Positions 1 through 7,195 of a DNA stretch of 11,843 nucleotides are shown here, in pieces; positions within the stretch are counted from its first letter, which is position 1, and each line of letters opens with the position of its first letter. The position numbers and the translations under genes are program-made. The notes beneath the pieces were generated by a model. The model ran no database searches, was not told where the DNA came from, and saw only the letters and a program-made list of their open reading frames with translations. Source of the stretch: JBLRWS01 sp047921075 (GTDB lineage Bacteria > Bacteroidota > Rhodothermia > Balneolales > Balneolaceae); assembly GCA_047921075.1 (NCBI GenBank), contig JBLRWS010000066.1, forward strand, positions 1 to 11,843, given 5' to 3'.

Positions 1-27
1 GTCAATTTTAATAAAGCATTCGGGGCT

Positions 28-456
28 ATGGTTTCATCACGGAAATATTTTATCAAAAATAACCTGCCAAAAAAAGAATCTGTACAGGTCTTTGTGAAGC
101 GGGGAAAAACCTTTCATCCGGCATTTGGAGGTGGGGACTCCGATCTTTCTCCCGGTTCCCGGAAACCGATCGTGGATTTTGAGGAAGAGACCTCAACCTG
201 CCTCGTTGTGCGCTCCAAGTTGGTTCCTTCGTCGGGTCAAAACCTTACCGGCTTTCAGGTTCGCTGGGCCAAATCAGCAACTCCTTCTTCTTTCCAAGTG
301 ATAAAAGAGTCGGGGAATCGCTATGTTTTTGAACTCTGCTTCACGAAACATCAGGCACTTCCCACTGACAAGAATGGGGCCAATGGTGATGATGAAGGTG
401 ATGATTTTGTAGTTCATGCCGCTGCCGGTGATATCCCGCCCTTTATCGAAGACTGA
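28..456 (+). CDS. Unrecognised protein upstream of the sensor kinase (5' end uncertain)
   Basis: I do not recognise a family. From the ATG at 28 the product is 142 residues, but the same frame is open to base 1, so the true start may lie outside the window and this may be the C-terminal part of a longer protein. The N-terminal third is basic (about residues 5-27). The middle has alternating hydrophobic and polar residues that suggest beta strands (about 48-105). The last 30 residues are acidic, with a D/E-rich patch near 121-127. There is no signal peptide or membrane segment from this start. The stop at 454-456 is 8 nt before the kinase ATG, so co-transcription and perhaps translational coupling with the kinase are likely. 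A role in the same signalling pathway is inference from position only. It is convincing as coding sequence because of its length and tight spacing; function unknown. Confidence 0.65.
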   Translation: MVSSRKYFIKNNLPKKESVQVFVKRGKTFHPAFGGGDSDLSPGSRKPIVDFEEETSTCLVVRSKLVPSSGQNLTGFQVRWAKSATPSSFQVIKESGNRYVFELCFTKHQALPTDKNGANGDDEGDDFVVHAAAGDIPPFIED

Positions 457-464
457 TTGAAGTT

Positions 465-3296
465 ATGATTCGAGATTCAACGTTTGCAGGAATTGTTCTC
501 AGCCTGCTTTTCCCACTTGGCCTTTTGGCGCAAGGCCTGCCGCTTAAGACTCACTACAGCGCGGACGATTACAACGCTTCTCGCCAGAATTGGTCGGCCA
601 CGCAGGCAGTAAACGGCACGATGTACATCGGTAATTCTGCGGGTATTCTCCAATTTGACGGCGAGGAGTGGAGTAGAATAGAGGTGGGGGTGAATTTACC
701 CGTCCCGAACATTTTTCGATCTTCGGAAGGCACAGTGTTTTACGGCTCAACCGGAGATTTTGGATATTTGGATACCGGCGACCTGTATGAGCCACTGGCT
801 GTAAGCCTGGCGCAGGTCCATCTGCCTGACACACTGGATTTCGGCGAAATTCACTCCATTAACGAAGTGAACGGATCAGTCTACTTTCAGACATTTTTTC
901 ACCTGTTTGAATACAGAGACGGAGAGCTTACCCGCCACCCGGCCGAAAACTTTTTTGGGCAACTTTTTCGTATGCACGACCGGCTCTTTGTGAATCAGTT
1001 CGAGGTGGGAATGTTCGAAATTACAGAGGAGGGGCCGGTTGCCTATCCTCCCGGCAACGAACTTTCCGATGACTTTATTTACGGCAGTGCAACCTTTGGC
1101 GAACGTGTACTTTTGGTTACCAATCGCAGGGGAATCGTGGAAATGAGTGAAGATGGTATTCAAACGTTCAATAACGAAATTAATCGGATGCTGCGCGGCC
1201 CACGAGTGTACCGGGCCCGAAAAATTGGTCCCAACCATATGGCTATCGCCACGCTTTCGCATGGACTGTTTATTGTGGATCAGAATCTTGATACGGTTCT
1301 CCATCTAACAGCCGATAATGCATTGGCATCCAATGTGGTATATCAACTCTTCGGGGATCTGGAGGGGAATCTCTGGGCGCTGACGGATAACGGCATCACG
1401 GTGGTACACCATGGCTACGAGGTTCAGTTTATCGATCAGCGAGATGGTATTTCCGGTGCTGTAAGGCGCATTCAGCGAACGCCCGACGCTCTGATTGTGG
1501 CAACCACAGAAGGCCTTTTTGCGAAACATACTACGGCAGATCGGTTCGAGTCGCAGATGCCCTCAACCTCAGTGAGAGATGCATTATCAGATGGAGACGG
1601 TATTTGGGTGATCGATCCCGATAAAGCGACTCGTATCCGCGATGGGGTGGAGGTTGAGGTACACAACACCTTGTATGAGAAGCTGTATACCGATCCCGAT
1701 ACCGGGGTTTTCTACTTTCTGCGAGCCAATGGGGTAGACCGGTTGAGCCAGTCCGATGGCGAGACCATCACCAATGTTTTTGATACCGGTTCCGGAAATC
1801 GCGAAATGCTAACTGCCAACGGTTTTTTTTGGATTGCGACATTAACAGATGTACGACAGTATACTCCCGATGGAGAACTGGTTGCAACCCATCCCGTTCA
1901 GGGTGAGAACGATCGTATTTATTTTATTCGCAGGATGAACGATTCGGTAGCTATCGGTACACAGAACGGATTATTGATTTACGATGAAGAAGCCGGCCTC
2001 TTTTTGCCCTACAGCCACGACGATCTTCCCGATTTACGACAGGTATTTATGTTACAGCAATGCAGTGACGATACCATCTGGATGCGGGCCAATCGCCGTG
2101 TTTTTCTCGGTACCAAGGAGCAGGAAAACTGGTCGTGGAGAGGCACGCCCTATCAGCTGATTGCCCGGGACGCGAGCGATTCCATCAACTACATCCATTG
2201 TGATGAGGAGGGTGTTTGGATGGGTGGCTCAAGCGGTATCTATAAATTAAATCGTCAGGAGTGGCCGGTTGCTGAAGAGGTAGGCATCTCGGTGACGGCG
2301 GTGCTTGTAGATCGCGACTCACTTATTTACAGTGGTTTTTCACTGCCTGATGAGCCTCCTGTATTTACCTATCAAAACAATAATGTGCGGTTTCGATTTG
2401 CCGCCGCCAGTTTTCTTGATCCCGACAGAAACCGGTATCAGGTACGTCTCGATGGGCTGGAGAGCGAGTGGAGCAGTTGGTCGGATGAAGCCTTTAAAGA
2501 CTATACCAACTTGCGGGAAGGAAATTACACACTGCAGGTTCGCGGCCGTAATGTGTTCGACATAGAAAGTGACGTCGCTTCGTTCCGTTTCACGGTGCTG
2601 CCTCCCTGGCACCGCACATGGTGGGCCTACGGACTCTATCTTCTCGCATTTGGATCGGTATTGTATCTTGCCCACTATATCCGTGTAAGACAGATCTTAA
2701 AAATTCAATCCATACGTAATCGTATTGCGGGCGATCTGCACGACGAGGTAAGCGCTACGTTAAGCAGTATCAGCTATTTTGCAAAAGCAGTGGAACGCAC
2801 TCCCGAGAAAGGATCCGAGCGTTTTGTCTCGCTGATTGCCGCCAGTGCAGATGATGCCAAAGAGAAAATCACAGATATTATCTGGGCCATCAACCCCAGC
2901 CATGACGACTGGAATGAGCTGACGGCCAAATGCCGGCGCTATGCCTCTGATTTGCTCGAAAGTAAAGGTGTTGCACACATTATAAACGTGGATGAGTCTA
3001 TCTCCGGAAAACCGGAGCTGGAGCTGCGGCAGCACTTTTGGTTGATTTTTAAAGAGATTGTGACAAATGCTGTACGCCACTCCAATGCAGATGGAATTCA
3101 AATTTCGATGGAGTTGAACAGGGGTACTGTTATGCTCACTGTTTCTGACAACGGTGACGGATTCGACCCGGAAACGGTAAAGCGTGGAAATGGGCTCAAC
3201 AACATTGTTCGCCGAGCTGAGCATGTAGGCGGGCGCGCCGTTGTAAATTCCACACCTGGTACCGGCACGGAGTGGCGCGTGTATTTCCCGATTTAA
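465..3296 (+). CDS. Sensor histidine kinase with periplasmic propeller and Y_Y_Y domain
   Basis: This is a membrane sensor kinase of 943 residues. A signal peptide (about 1-22, ending near LLAQ) leads into a long periplasmic region with two-component-regulator propeller repeats; clear copies are near 54-69, 290-313 (NVVYQLFGDLEGNLWALTDN), 495-507 and 573-596. A Y_Y_Y-type beta domain follows at about 643-710, then one membrane helix at about 719-738. The cytoplasmic part is a HisKA_3/NarX-type dimerisation domain with phosphoacceptor His759 in GDLHDE, then a HATPase_c domain: N box around Asn868 (FKEIVTNAVRH), G1 box DNGDGF at 895-900, G2 around 907-913 and GTGTE at 932-936. All catalytic boxes are present. 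Unlike the hybrid systems of Bacteroides it has no receiver or DNA-binding domain of its own; the partner is the regulator at 3380. In related proteins the propeller region senses an extracellular ligand, often a glycan; the ligand here cannot be read from the sequence. Confidence 0.95.
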   Translation: MIRDSTFAGIVLSLLFPLGLLAQGLPLKTHYSADDYNASRQNWSATQAVNGTMYIGNSAGILQFDGEEWSRIEVGVNLPVPNIFRSSEGTVFYGSTGDFGYLDTGDLYEPLAVSLAQVHLPDTLDFGEIHSINEVNGSVYFQTFFHLFEYRDGELTRHPAENFFGQLFRMHDRLFVNQFEVGMFEITEEGPVAYPPGNELSDDFIYGSATFGERVLLVTNRRGIVEMSEDGIQTFNNEINRMLRGPRVYRARKIGPNHMAIATLSHGLFIVDQNLDTVLHLTADNALASNVVYQLFGDLEGNLWALTDNGITVVHHGYEVQFIDQRDGISGAVRRIQRTPDALIVATTEGLFAKHTTADRFESQMPSTSVRDALSDGDGIWVIDPDKATRIRDGVEVEVHNTLYEKLYTDPDTGVFYFLRANGVDRLSQSDGETITNVFDTGSGNREMLTANGFFWIATLTDVRQYTPDGELVATHPVQGENDRIYFIRRMNDSVAIGTQNGLLIYDEEAGLFLPYSHDDLPDLRQVFMLQQCSDDTIWMRANRRVFLGTKEQENWSWRGTPYQLIARDASDSINYIHCDEEGVWMGGSSGIYKLNRQEWPVAEEVGISVTAVLVDRDSLIYSGFSLPDEPPVFTYQNNNVRFRFAAASFLDPDRNRYQVRLDGLESEWSSWSDEAFKDYTNLREGNYTLQVRGRNVFDIESDVASFRFTVLPPWHRTWWAYGLYLLAFGSVLYLAHYIRVRQILKIQSIRNRIAGDLHDEVSATLSSISYFAKAVERTPEKGSERFVSLIAASADDAKEKITDIIWAINPSHDDWNELTAKCRRYASDLLESKGVAHIINVDESISGKPELELRQHFWLIFKEIVTNAVRHSNADGIQISMELNRGTVMLTVSDNGDGFDPETVKRGNGLNNIVRRAEHVGGRAVVNSTPGTGTEWRVYFPI

Positions 3297-3303
3297 AAAA
3301 CGA

Positions 3304-3325
3304 ATACCACACAATGATGTGGTGT
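3304..3325 (+). other. Hairpin between kinase and response regulator
   Basis: An 8-bp inverted repeat, ATACCACA / TGTGGTGT with one G-T wobble and a 6-nt loop (CAATGA), starts 7 nt after the kinase stop and ends about 54 nt before the regulator start. No T-run follows, so it is not a standard terminator. It could stabilise the message end or tune expression of the second gene. The structure is seen in the sequence; the role is a guess. Confidence 0.4.
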
Positions 3326-3366
3326 GCTTCTTCAGTAAAGGGGATAAACTTCACAAAACCCCAAAC

Positions 3367-3371
3367 AGGAG
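3367..3371 (+). promoter_or_regulatory. Ribosome binding site that fixes the regulator start
   Basis: AGGAG ends 8 nt before the ATG at 3380. It is the only start in the window with a good Shine-Dalgarno match. It favours 3380 over the in-frame ATG at 3428, which has none, and over the GTG at 3272, which lies inside the kinase gene. Confidence 0.65.
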
Positions 3372-3379
3372 AAGATCTA

Positions 3380-4066
3380 ATGATTGATTTTGAACTAAAT
3401 GGAAACAAAACCCTGCAATACCCCTTGATGCCGTCCCTGCTAAAAGTTGGAATTATAGAAGATAACGCCTACATGAGAGAAGGGTGGGAAACCTTTATCG
3501 ATTTTGAGGACGATATGGTTGTGGTAGGCTCATGGGAATCGTGCGAGGAAGCATTTCGGGATGAAGAACTAGCCAAAGCCGACGTGCTGTTGCTCGACAT
3601 CAACCTGCCGGGTATTAGCGGTATTGAAGCGCTGCCAAGGCTTCGCCGTGCACATCCTGAATTGAATGTGATTATGGTAACGGTTCACGATGATGAAAAG
3701 CACGTATTTCCTGCACTGGAAGCCGGTGCTGTTGGGTATCTGGAGAAAAAAGTATCACCGGAAGAGCTGGTTGAGGCTTTACGCGATGCACATCAGGGCG
3801 GATCTCCAATTACACCATCTATAGCCAGAAAAGTCATCAGCACCTTCCATACCAAACAGGATGTTTCCGAACCCCTCAACGAGCAGGAGACGCTCATACT
3901 GAATGAACTTGCCAGAGGATTGTCCTATGCGGCCATCGGGAAAAAAATCTTCTTGTCTGTAGATGGTGTGCGTCATCATATTCGCAACATCTATCGAAAA
4001 CTGGAAGTGAATTCCAAGTCGGAAGCTGTTGCCAAAGGATTCAAAAATCGCCTGATCGATTTTTAA
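3380..4066 (+). CDS. NarL/LuxR-family response regulator
   Basis: DNA-binding response regulator of 228 residues, the likely partner of the kinase just upstream. A receiver domain at about 21-137 has the acidic pair Glu27-Asp28, phosphoacceptor Asp73 (LLLDINLPGISG), Thr101 and conserved Lys123. The C-terminal GerE/LuxR-type helix-turn-helix is at about 166-217 (LNEQETLILNELARGLSYAA and following). Phosphorylation at Asp73 should promote dimerisation and promoter binding. The start at 3380 has an AGGAG site; it adds about 16 residues before the usual start of the receiver fold, and ATG 3428 would give a 212-residue product closer to the family norm. The gap to the kinase is 83 nt and holds a hairpin. 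Family and pairing with the kinase are firm; target genes are unknown. Confidence 0.95.
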   Translation: MIDFELNGNKTLQYPLMPSLLKVGIIEDNAYMREGWETFIDFEDDMVVVGSWESCEEAFRDEELAKADVLLLDINLPGISGIEALPRLRRAHPELNVIMVTVHDDEKHVFPALEAGAVGYLEKKVSPEELVEALRDAHQGGSPITPSIARKVISTFHTKQDVSEPLNEQETLILNELARGLSYAAIGKKIFLSVDGVRHHIRNIYRKLEVNSKSEAVAKGFKNRLIDF

Positions 4067-4074
4067 AGAGAAGA

Positions 4075-4090
4075 AGGGTGGACCCACCCT
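4075..4090 (+). terminator. Possible end-of-operon hairpin after the response regulator
   Basis: AGGGTG and CACCCT form a 6-bp GC-rich stem around a GACC loop, 8 nt after the regulator stop. Position suits a terminator for the kinase-regulator unit. No T-run follows, so it may instead be an RNA-stabilising stem or the edge of the structured segment beyond it. Confidence 0.35.
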
Positions 4091-4437
4091 CACCGTTCAG
4101 AATAGCAGCGGAATGCCAGCGCTGCATCTCACCGAGCACGGCTTGCCGACGACGGCTACCTCAAAACCGGCGTAATTCTCCCCTTCAAATAAGGTTGTGT
4201 GGGTTGTGATTCCAAACCGGATATCCCCCAGAGAGTAAAATCATTTCGCGAATCCCCTTCACAAAAGACTCAGGTACATGACGGCTGCAGATTTCAGTCT
4301 CTCCGTTTAGATAGCCGTCTACTGGCCCGACAAAGGCAATGTGCACGTTGCCAGCTTGTCTGCGCCTGCCGTTACCGGGTCTGTGATTCTCTCTCATAAA
4401 ACCCGTATCTTTCACAGCTATCTTAAAAAATTGTTTT
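4091..4437. other. Gene-free, inverted-repeat-rich intergenic stretch
   Basis: No convincing gene lies between the regulator and queD. The first part holds a series of small inverted repeats: GCAGCG (4105-4110) pairs with CGCTGC (4120-4125) across 9 nt, then CGGC-TT-GCCG (4139-4148), which competes with GCCG-ACGA-CGGC (4145-4156). The second part carries short open frames on both strands (minus 4185-4415, plus 4199-4399) that have no recognisable domain and no start signal. On the minus strand a protein-like reading seems to switch frame near 4190, which would fit a decayed gene, but I could not identify one. It may be a genome-wide intergenic repeat, a decayed gene or an RNA leader of queD. 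No promoter for queD could be fixed with confidence. Confidence 0.4.
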
Positions 4438-4827
4438 ATGCCAACCTGGATTTTACATACTGAATTTACGTTTGATGCGGCTCATTATATCGAAGGGTAC
4501 GATGGGAAATGTGCGCGAATGCACGGCCATACCTATAAAGTGCATATTCAGGCAAAATCGCACAAACTGAACCCATCCAAGTATCTTTCTTCACCCGATA
4601 TGGTGTGCGATTTCAAGGAGTTGAAATGGGCAGCATCCGATGGTACGAAAGGAGGACTGGATCACACGCTCTTAAACGAATCGATTCCGGTAGCTACCAC
4701 GGCCGAACGAATTGCAGAATACATTCACAAAGAGACCAAAGCGCGAATTCCTGATGGAATTGAGCTGGATGTGACGGTTTGGGAAACAGAAAACAGCTGG
4801 GTGGAGTACACCGATCGCGATGTTTAA
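4438..4827 (+). CDS. queD: 6-carboxy-5,6,7,8-tetrahydropterin synthase (QueD, PTPS family)
   Basis: QueD turns 7,8-dihydroneopterin triphosphate into 6-carboxytetrahydropterin in the cytoplasm, an early step of queuosine (modified tRNA base) synthesis. The 129-residue product has the full set of family residues: zinc ligands His16, His29 and His31, catalytic Cys25 in the CxxxHxH signature (CARMHGH), the Asp75-His76 pair in GLDHTLLN, and Glu116 near the C-terminus. Length fits the family (about 120-140). There is no Shine-Dalgarno at the ATG; the leader is A/T-rich. Its last 8 nt overlap queE, which acts on its product, so this is a two-gene operon. The CxxxHxH spacing matches E. coli QueD. 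The related enzyme 6-pyruvoyltetrahydropterin synthase (biopterin pathway) is the alternative, less likely given queE next to it. Confidence 0.93.
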   Translation: MPTWILHTEFTFDAAHYIEGYDGKCARMHGHTYKVHIQAKSHKLNPSKYLSSPDMVCDFKELKWAASDGTKGGLDHTLLNESIPVATTAERIAEYIHKETKARIPDGIELDVTVWETENSWVEYTDRDV

Positions 4828-5473
4828 ACCTGCCGATTCCATATCGTCTATCGAAAGCGCGCGCTCGGAGCTTGATGGTGTGTTGTATCCCCTGATGGAG
4901 GATTTTTACACGATACAGGGCGAAGGAGCTCATGCCGGACGTGCAGCGTATTTTATTCGTACCGCTGGTTGCGATGTGCAGTGCTGGTGGTGCGATGTGA
5001 AGGAGAGCTGGGATGAAGAAAAGCACCCCAAAGTTTCGGTTAAAGAGATTGTTCATCGTGCTAATCAGAGCGGAGCGGAATTCGCAGTGATAACCGGCGG
5101 GGAACCGTTGCTGCACAACCTCGAACCGTTAACCATCCGTCTGAAGCAGGCAGGGTTGCGAACCCATATTGAAACGAGCGGGTCGTCTCCGCTCTCCGGC
5201 TGGCTGGATTGGATTACTCTCTCACCCAAACGATTTAAACGGCCGTTGGAAGAGAATTTTCCCTACGTTGATGAACTAAAAATAGTGGTGCTCAACAACA
5301 AAGATTTGGAGTGGGCCGAAGAGAATGCGAAAAAGTGTCCGCCCGACACGCAGCTTTTACTGCAACCGGAGTGGGAAACACCGTCGTCAGTTGAGCGAAT
5401 CATCCGCTATGTTAAAGAAAATCCACAGTGGGGAATCAGCCTTCAAACCCACAAGTTCATGAACATTCCGTAA
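4820..5473 (+). CDS. queE: 7-carboxy-7-deazaguanine synthase (QueE, radical SAM)
   Basis: QueE is a radical SAM enzyme that contracts the ring of 6-carboxytetrahydropterin to 7-carboxy-7-deazaguanine, the step after QueD. The 217-residue product has the iron-sulfur motif as Cys51, Cys55 and Cys58 (CDVQCWWCD), the family opening YTIQGEGAHAG (30-40), and the SAM-binding GGEP at 93-96. Further QueE-like segments include HIETSG (116-121), the LSPK motif (134-137) and LQPEW (181-185). Length agrees with the family (about 210-225). The ATG lies inside the end of queD in another frame (8-nt overlap), indicating translational coupling. No Shine-Dalgarno is visible. Later queuosine genes (queC, queF, tgt) are not in this window. 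No key residue is missing. Confidence 0.95.
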   Translation: MFKPADSISSIESARSELDGVLYPLMEDFYTIQGEGAHAGRAAYFIRTAGCDVQCWWCDVKESWDEEKHPKVSVKEIVHRANQSGAEFAVITGGEPLLHNLEPLTIRLKQAGLRTHIETSGSSPLSGWLDWITLSPKRFKRPLEENFPYVDELKIVVLNNKDLEWAEENAKKCPPDTQLLLQPEWETPSSVERIIRYVKENPQWGISLQTHKFMNIP

Positions 5474-5719
5474 TCGGAAAAAGCGAACGATGTTGTTTTG
5501 GTGAAAAGTGGGCCACGAACGTACTTCAGTAATGCGGTATAAGCCGCCCGTCACCGGTGGCAAAACTGACCAACGTCTACACACGTGATGACGAATTAGA
5601 AGCCACTTTGAGCATCTTTTTTCACTTTTCTCTTTTTATGCATCTCCACCGGAACGCAGCACATCACGATTTTGATTTCACTACTTTTTCATCGACTTGA
5701 ATAACACGAATAACGAACC
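5474..5719. other. Intergenic region between queE and the dehydrogenase
   Basis: No gene is visible. GCCGCC (5543-5548) pairs with GGTGGC (5556-5561, one wobble) and competes with a smaller GCGG/CCGC stem (5534-5537 with 5544-5547). A T-rich stretch follows only much later (about 5619-5638), so no standard terminator can be called. A promoter for the dehydrogenase should lie here but no clear match was found. Confidence 0.35.
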
Positions 5720-6439
5720 ATGACATACCAAAACGCATCCGTGCTTATTACGGGAGCCAGCCGTGGAATCGGGCGAAGCATCGCACTGTCGTTTGCAGCT
5801 CAGACAAATCGCCAGCTTATTTTACTGGCGCGGGGAATAGAAGGACTTGAAGAGACAAAAAAACTGGCACTGGCGGCCGGGGCTTCAGGGTGCACGCTCA
5901 TTGCTTGTGATGCAACCGATGAACAAGACATTTTGAATGTAAAACTGCCGGCTGATGTGCCGACGCCCGGTATACTTGTGAACAATGCCGGTAGCTATCT
6001 GTATAAGAAGGCGACGGAAACAACCGATCAGGAATTTCGGCAACAAATCGATCTCAATTTATTTACATCGGTAAATGTAACCCGACGATTCTTACCCGAT
6101 TTACTGGCACTTGACCGCAGCTTGATTGTGAATATCTGCTCGGTTGGCGCGCTGCACGGGTTGCCGGAAAGCGGAGCTTATTCTGCCGCAAAACACGCAC
6201 TGTTGGGTTATACACGCTCATTACGGGCAGAATTGTTGCAAACAAATGTTGGCGTGACAGCCATCAATCTGGGTCAGACGCACTCTCCGTCGTGGGATGA
6301 ATCGGCCATGAGTCCTGATGAGCTGATCAATCCCACGGATGTGGCCAACCTGTTGGTAGTTCTCTCTTCGTTTTCGCCACGCACACTGGCCGAGGAGGTA
6401 TTGTTGCAGCCTCAGCACGGCCGTGTAGACCCGATGTGA
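5720..6439 (+). CDS. Short-chain dehydrogenase/reductase (SDR), substrate unknown
   Basis: A cytoplasmic NAD(P)-dependent oxidoreductase of the classical SDR family, 239 residues, the usual size. The nucleotide-binding loop TGASRGIG is at 11-18, NNAG at 88-91, structural Asn113 in DLNLF, and the catalytic Ser141-Tyr154-Lys158 triad (YSAAK at 154-158) is complete. Arg38 after the second beta strand (LLARG) hints at NADPH preference. General resemblance is to 3-oxoacyl-ACP reductase (FabG-like) and sepiapterin/benzil-reductase-like proteins; the C-terminus (EEVLLQPQHGRV) is not specific enough to pick a substrate. The ATG has an A-rich leader and no Shine-Dalgarno. It is 246 nt after queE and faces the minus-strand gene that ends at 6465, so it is probably a single-gene unit. 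Confidence 0.9.
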   Translation: MTYQNASVLITGASRGIGRSIALSFAAQTNRQLILLARGIEGLEETKKLALAAGASGCTLIACDATDEQDILNVKLPADVPTPGILVNNAGSYLYKKATETTDQEFRQQIDLNLFTSVNVTRRFLPDLLALDRSLIVNICSVGALHGLPESGAYSAAKHALLGYTRSLRAELLQTNVGVTAINLGQTHSPSWDESAMSPDELINPTDVANLLVVLSSFSPRTLAEEVLLQPQHGRVDPM

Positions 6440-6464
6440 TGAACCACTCTGTTTGAAGCGGTTG

Positions 6465-6791
6465 CTACAGCTGATGGCTTTTGCGTTCGGTATAGGCCGC
6501 TACACCCCAGATAAATACCCAGCCGGCAGCCAATATGTACCAAGCTCCTGCAACAAGCACTCCTACATTAACCGCGTGTAATGTATGATAGACCCACGCC
6601 GGCGCCTCGGATACTTTCTTTTTGGTGATGGCCTGAAAGTTTGCACTAACCAGAGTGGCTATGCGAGCCAAAACCATCAACGCTGTGTAGATGTATACAA
6701 TGAGCGTAAAAGACGTACTATCGTACAGGACAGCAACGATAATTGCGAGTGTTGCCAGCAGATCTACAACGATCTGTTTTAGCCAATTCAT
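6465..6791 (-). CDS. Small integral membrane protein of unknown function
   Basis: I do not recognise a family. From ATG 6791 the product is 108 residues with three or four hydrophobic segments (about 6-22, 27-47 and 67-100, the last perhaps two helices), a basic KKK patch at 57-59 between them and a basic tail (ERKSHQL). That predicts an inner-membrane protein with short loops. A GTG start at 6824 would add 11 residues, but it sits inside the terminator-like hairpin after the cold-shock gene, so ATG 6791 is preferred. No Shine-Dalgarno is visible. It lies downstream of the cold-shock gene on the same strand with the hairpin between them, so it is either read by partial readthrough or has its own promoter. 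It converges with the dehydrogenase gene, 25 nt apart. Confidence 0.7.
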   Translation of the reverse strand: MNWLKQIVVDLLATLAIIVAVLYDSTSFTLIVYIYTALMVLARIATLVSANFQAITKKKVSEAPAWVYHTLHAVNVGVLVAGAWYILAAGWVFIWGVAAYTERKSHQL

Positions 6792-6814
6792 AGTGTTGAG
6801 GAGAGGAGAGGAAC

Positions 6815-6835
6815 AAGGCACCACGTGGGCGCCTT
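6815..6835 (-). terminator. Terminator-like hairpin after the cold-shock gene
   Basis: Read on the minus strand, AAGGCGCC pairs with GGTGCCTT (8 bp, one G-U) around a 5-nt CACGT loop, starting 7 nt after the cold-shock stop codon. A pyrimidine-rich tail (GTTCCTCTCCTCTCC) follows instead of a clean T-run, so termination may be partial. Confidence 0.5.
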
Positions 6836-6842
6836 ATTCTGA

Positions 6843-7061
6843 TCATTCCTGAAGCTCGATCACTTCCCGTGCCTGAAGTCCTTTATCGCCTTCTGCGATT
6901 GTGAATTCGACTTTTTGGCCTTCAGCCAGTTTTCGAAATCCATCAGACTGAATTTCGGAGTAGTGTACAAATACATCTTCACCACCGTCACGGGTGATGA
7001 ATCCATACCCTTTACCGTTATGGAACCATTTTACTGTTCCAACTTCTCTAACATCATCCAT
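6843..7061 (-). CDS. Cold-shock-domain protein (CspA family)
   Basis: A 72-residue single-domain protein of the CspA family, an RNA/single-stranded-DNA chaperone in the cytoplasm. Family marks: VGTVKWF at 7-13, the RNP1-like KGYGFI at 17-22, the RNP2-like VFVHY at 30-34, and the closing EGQKVEF (47-53) and LQAREV (62-67). The frame extends upstream to a TTG at 7121 (92 residues), but the extra 20 residues look unlike the family, so ATG 7061 is chosen. A promoter candidate at 7129-7157 implies a leader of about 60 nt, and a hairpin at 6815-6835 follows the stop. Many relatives are temperature-controlled through their leader RNA; no specific thermosensor fold could be seen here. Confidence 0.93.
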   Translation of the reverse strand: MDDVREVGTVKWFHNGKGYGFITRDGGEDVFVHYSEIQSDGFRKLAEGQKVEFTIAEGDKGLQAREVIELQE

Positions 7062-7128
7062 TCGTAAATCCCATCTTAGTTCCCAGTAATTGTTTTGTTG
7101 CAATGGTATAAACCCAAACAACGGCGAT

Positions 7129-7157
7129 AAAATAGTTTGTTAAAAACTATTAAGCAA
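7129..7157 (-). promoter_or_regulatory. Candidate promoter of the cold-shock gene
   Basis: On the minus strand TTGCTT (7157-7152) and TATTTT (7134-7129) are 17 nt apart, a sigma-70-like arrangement with modest matches to both boxes. The start would be near 7121 and the leader about 60 nt. Members of this group may use a different consensus, so this is tentative. Confidence 0.3.
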
Positions 7158-7195
7158 TATTCAATTAAGTGATTGGTTATGACTGTTCTGTTCCA

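Noticed and set aside
2760..3314. 184-codon open frame on the minus strand inside the kinase gene
   Set aside because: It mirrors the conserved kinase domain, whose plus-strand protein has all catalytic boxes; the antisense product has no recognisable pattern.
3272..3379. GTG start at 3272 for the response regulator
   Set aside because: It overlaps the kinase end and adds residues outside the receiver fold; ATG 3380 has an AGGAG site at good distance.
4185..4415. 76-codon minus-strand open frame as a real gene
   Set aside because: No family likeness that I can support, no start signal; kept only as part of the gene-free segment.
4400..4437. preQ1 riboswitch before queD
   Set aside because: The A-rich segment before the start lacks the needed preceding stem-loop and the pairing tail; I could not fit the known fold.
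7062..7121. TTG start adding 20 residues to the cold-shock protein
   Set aside because: The extra residues do not resemble the family and ATG 7061 gives the standard length.
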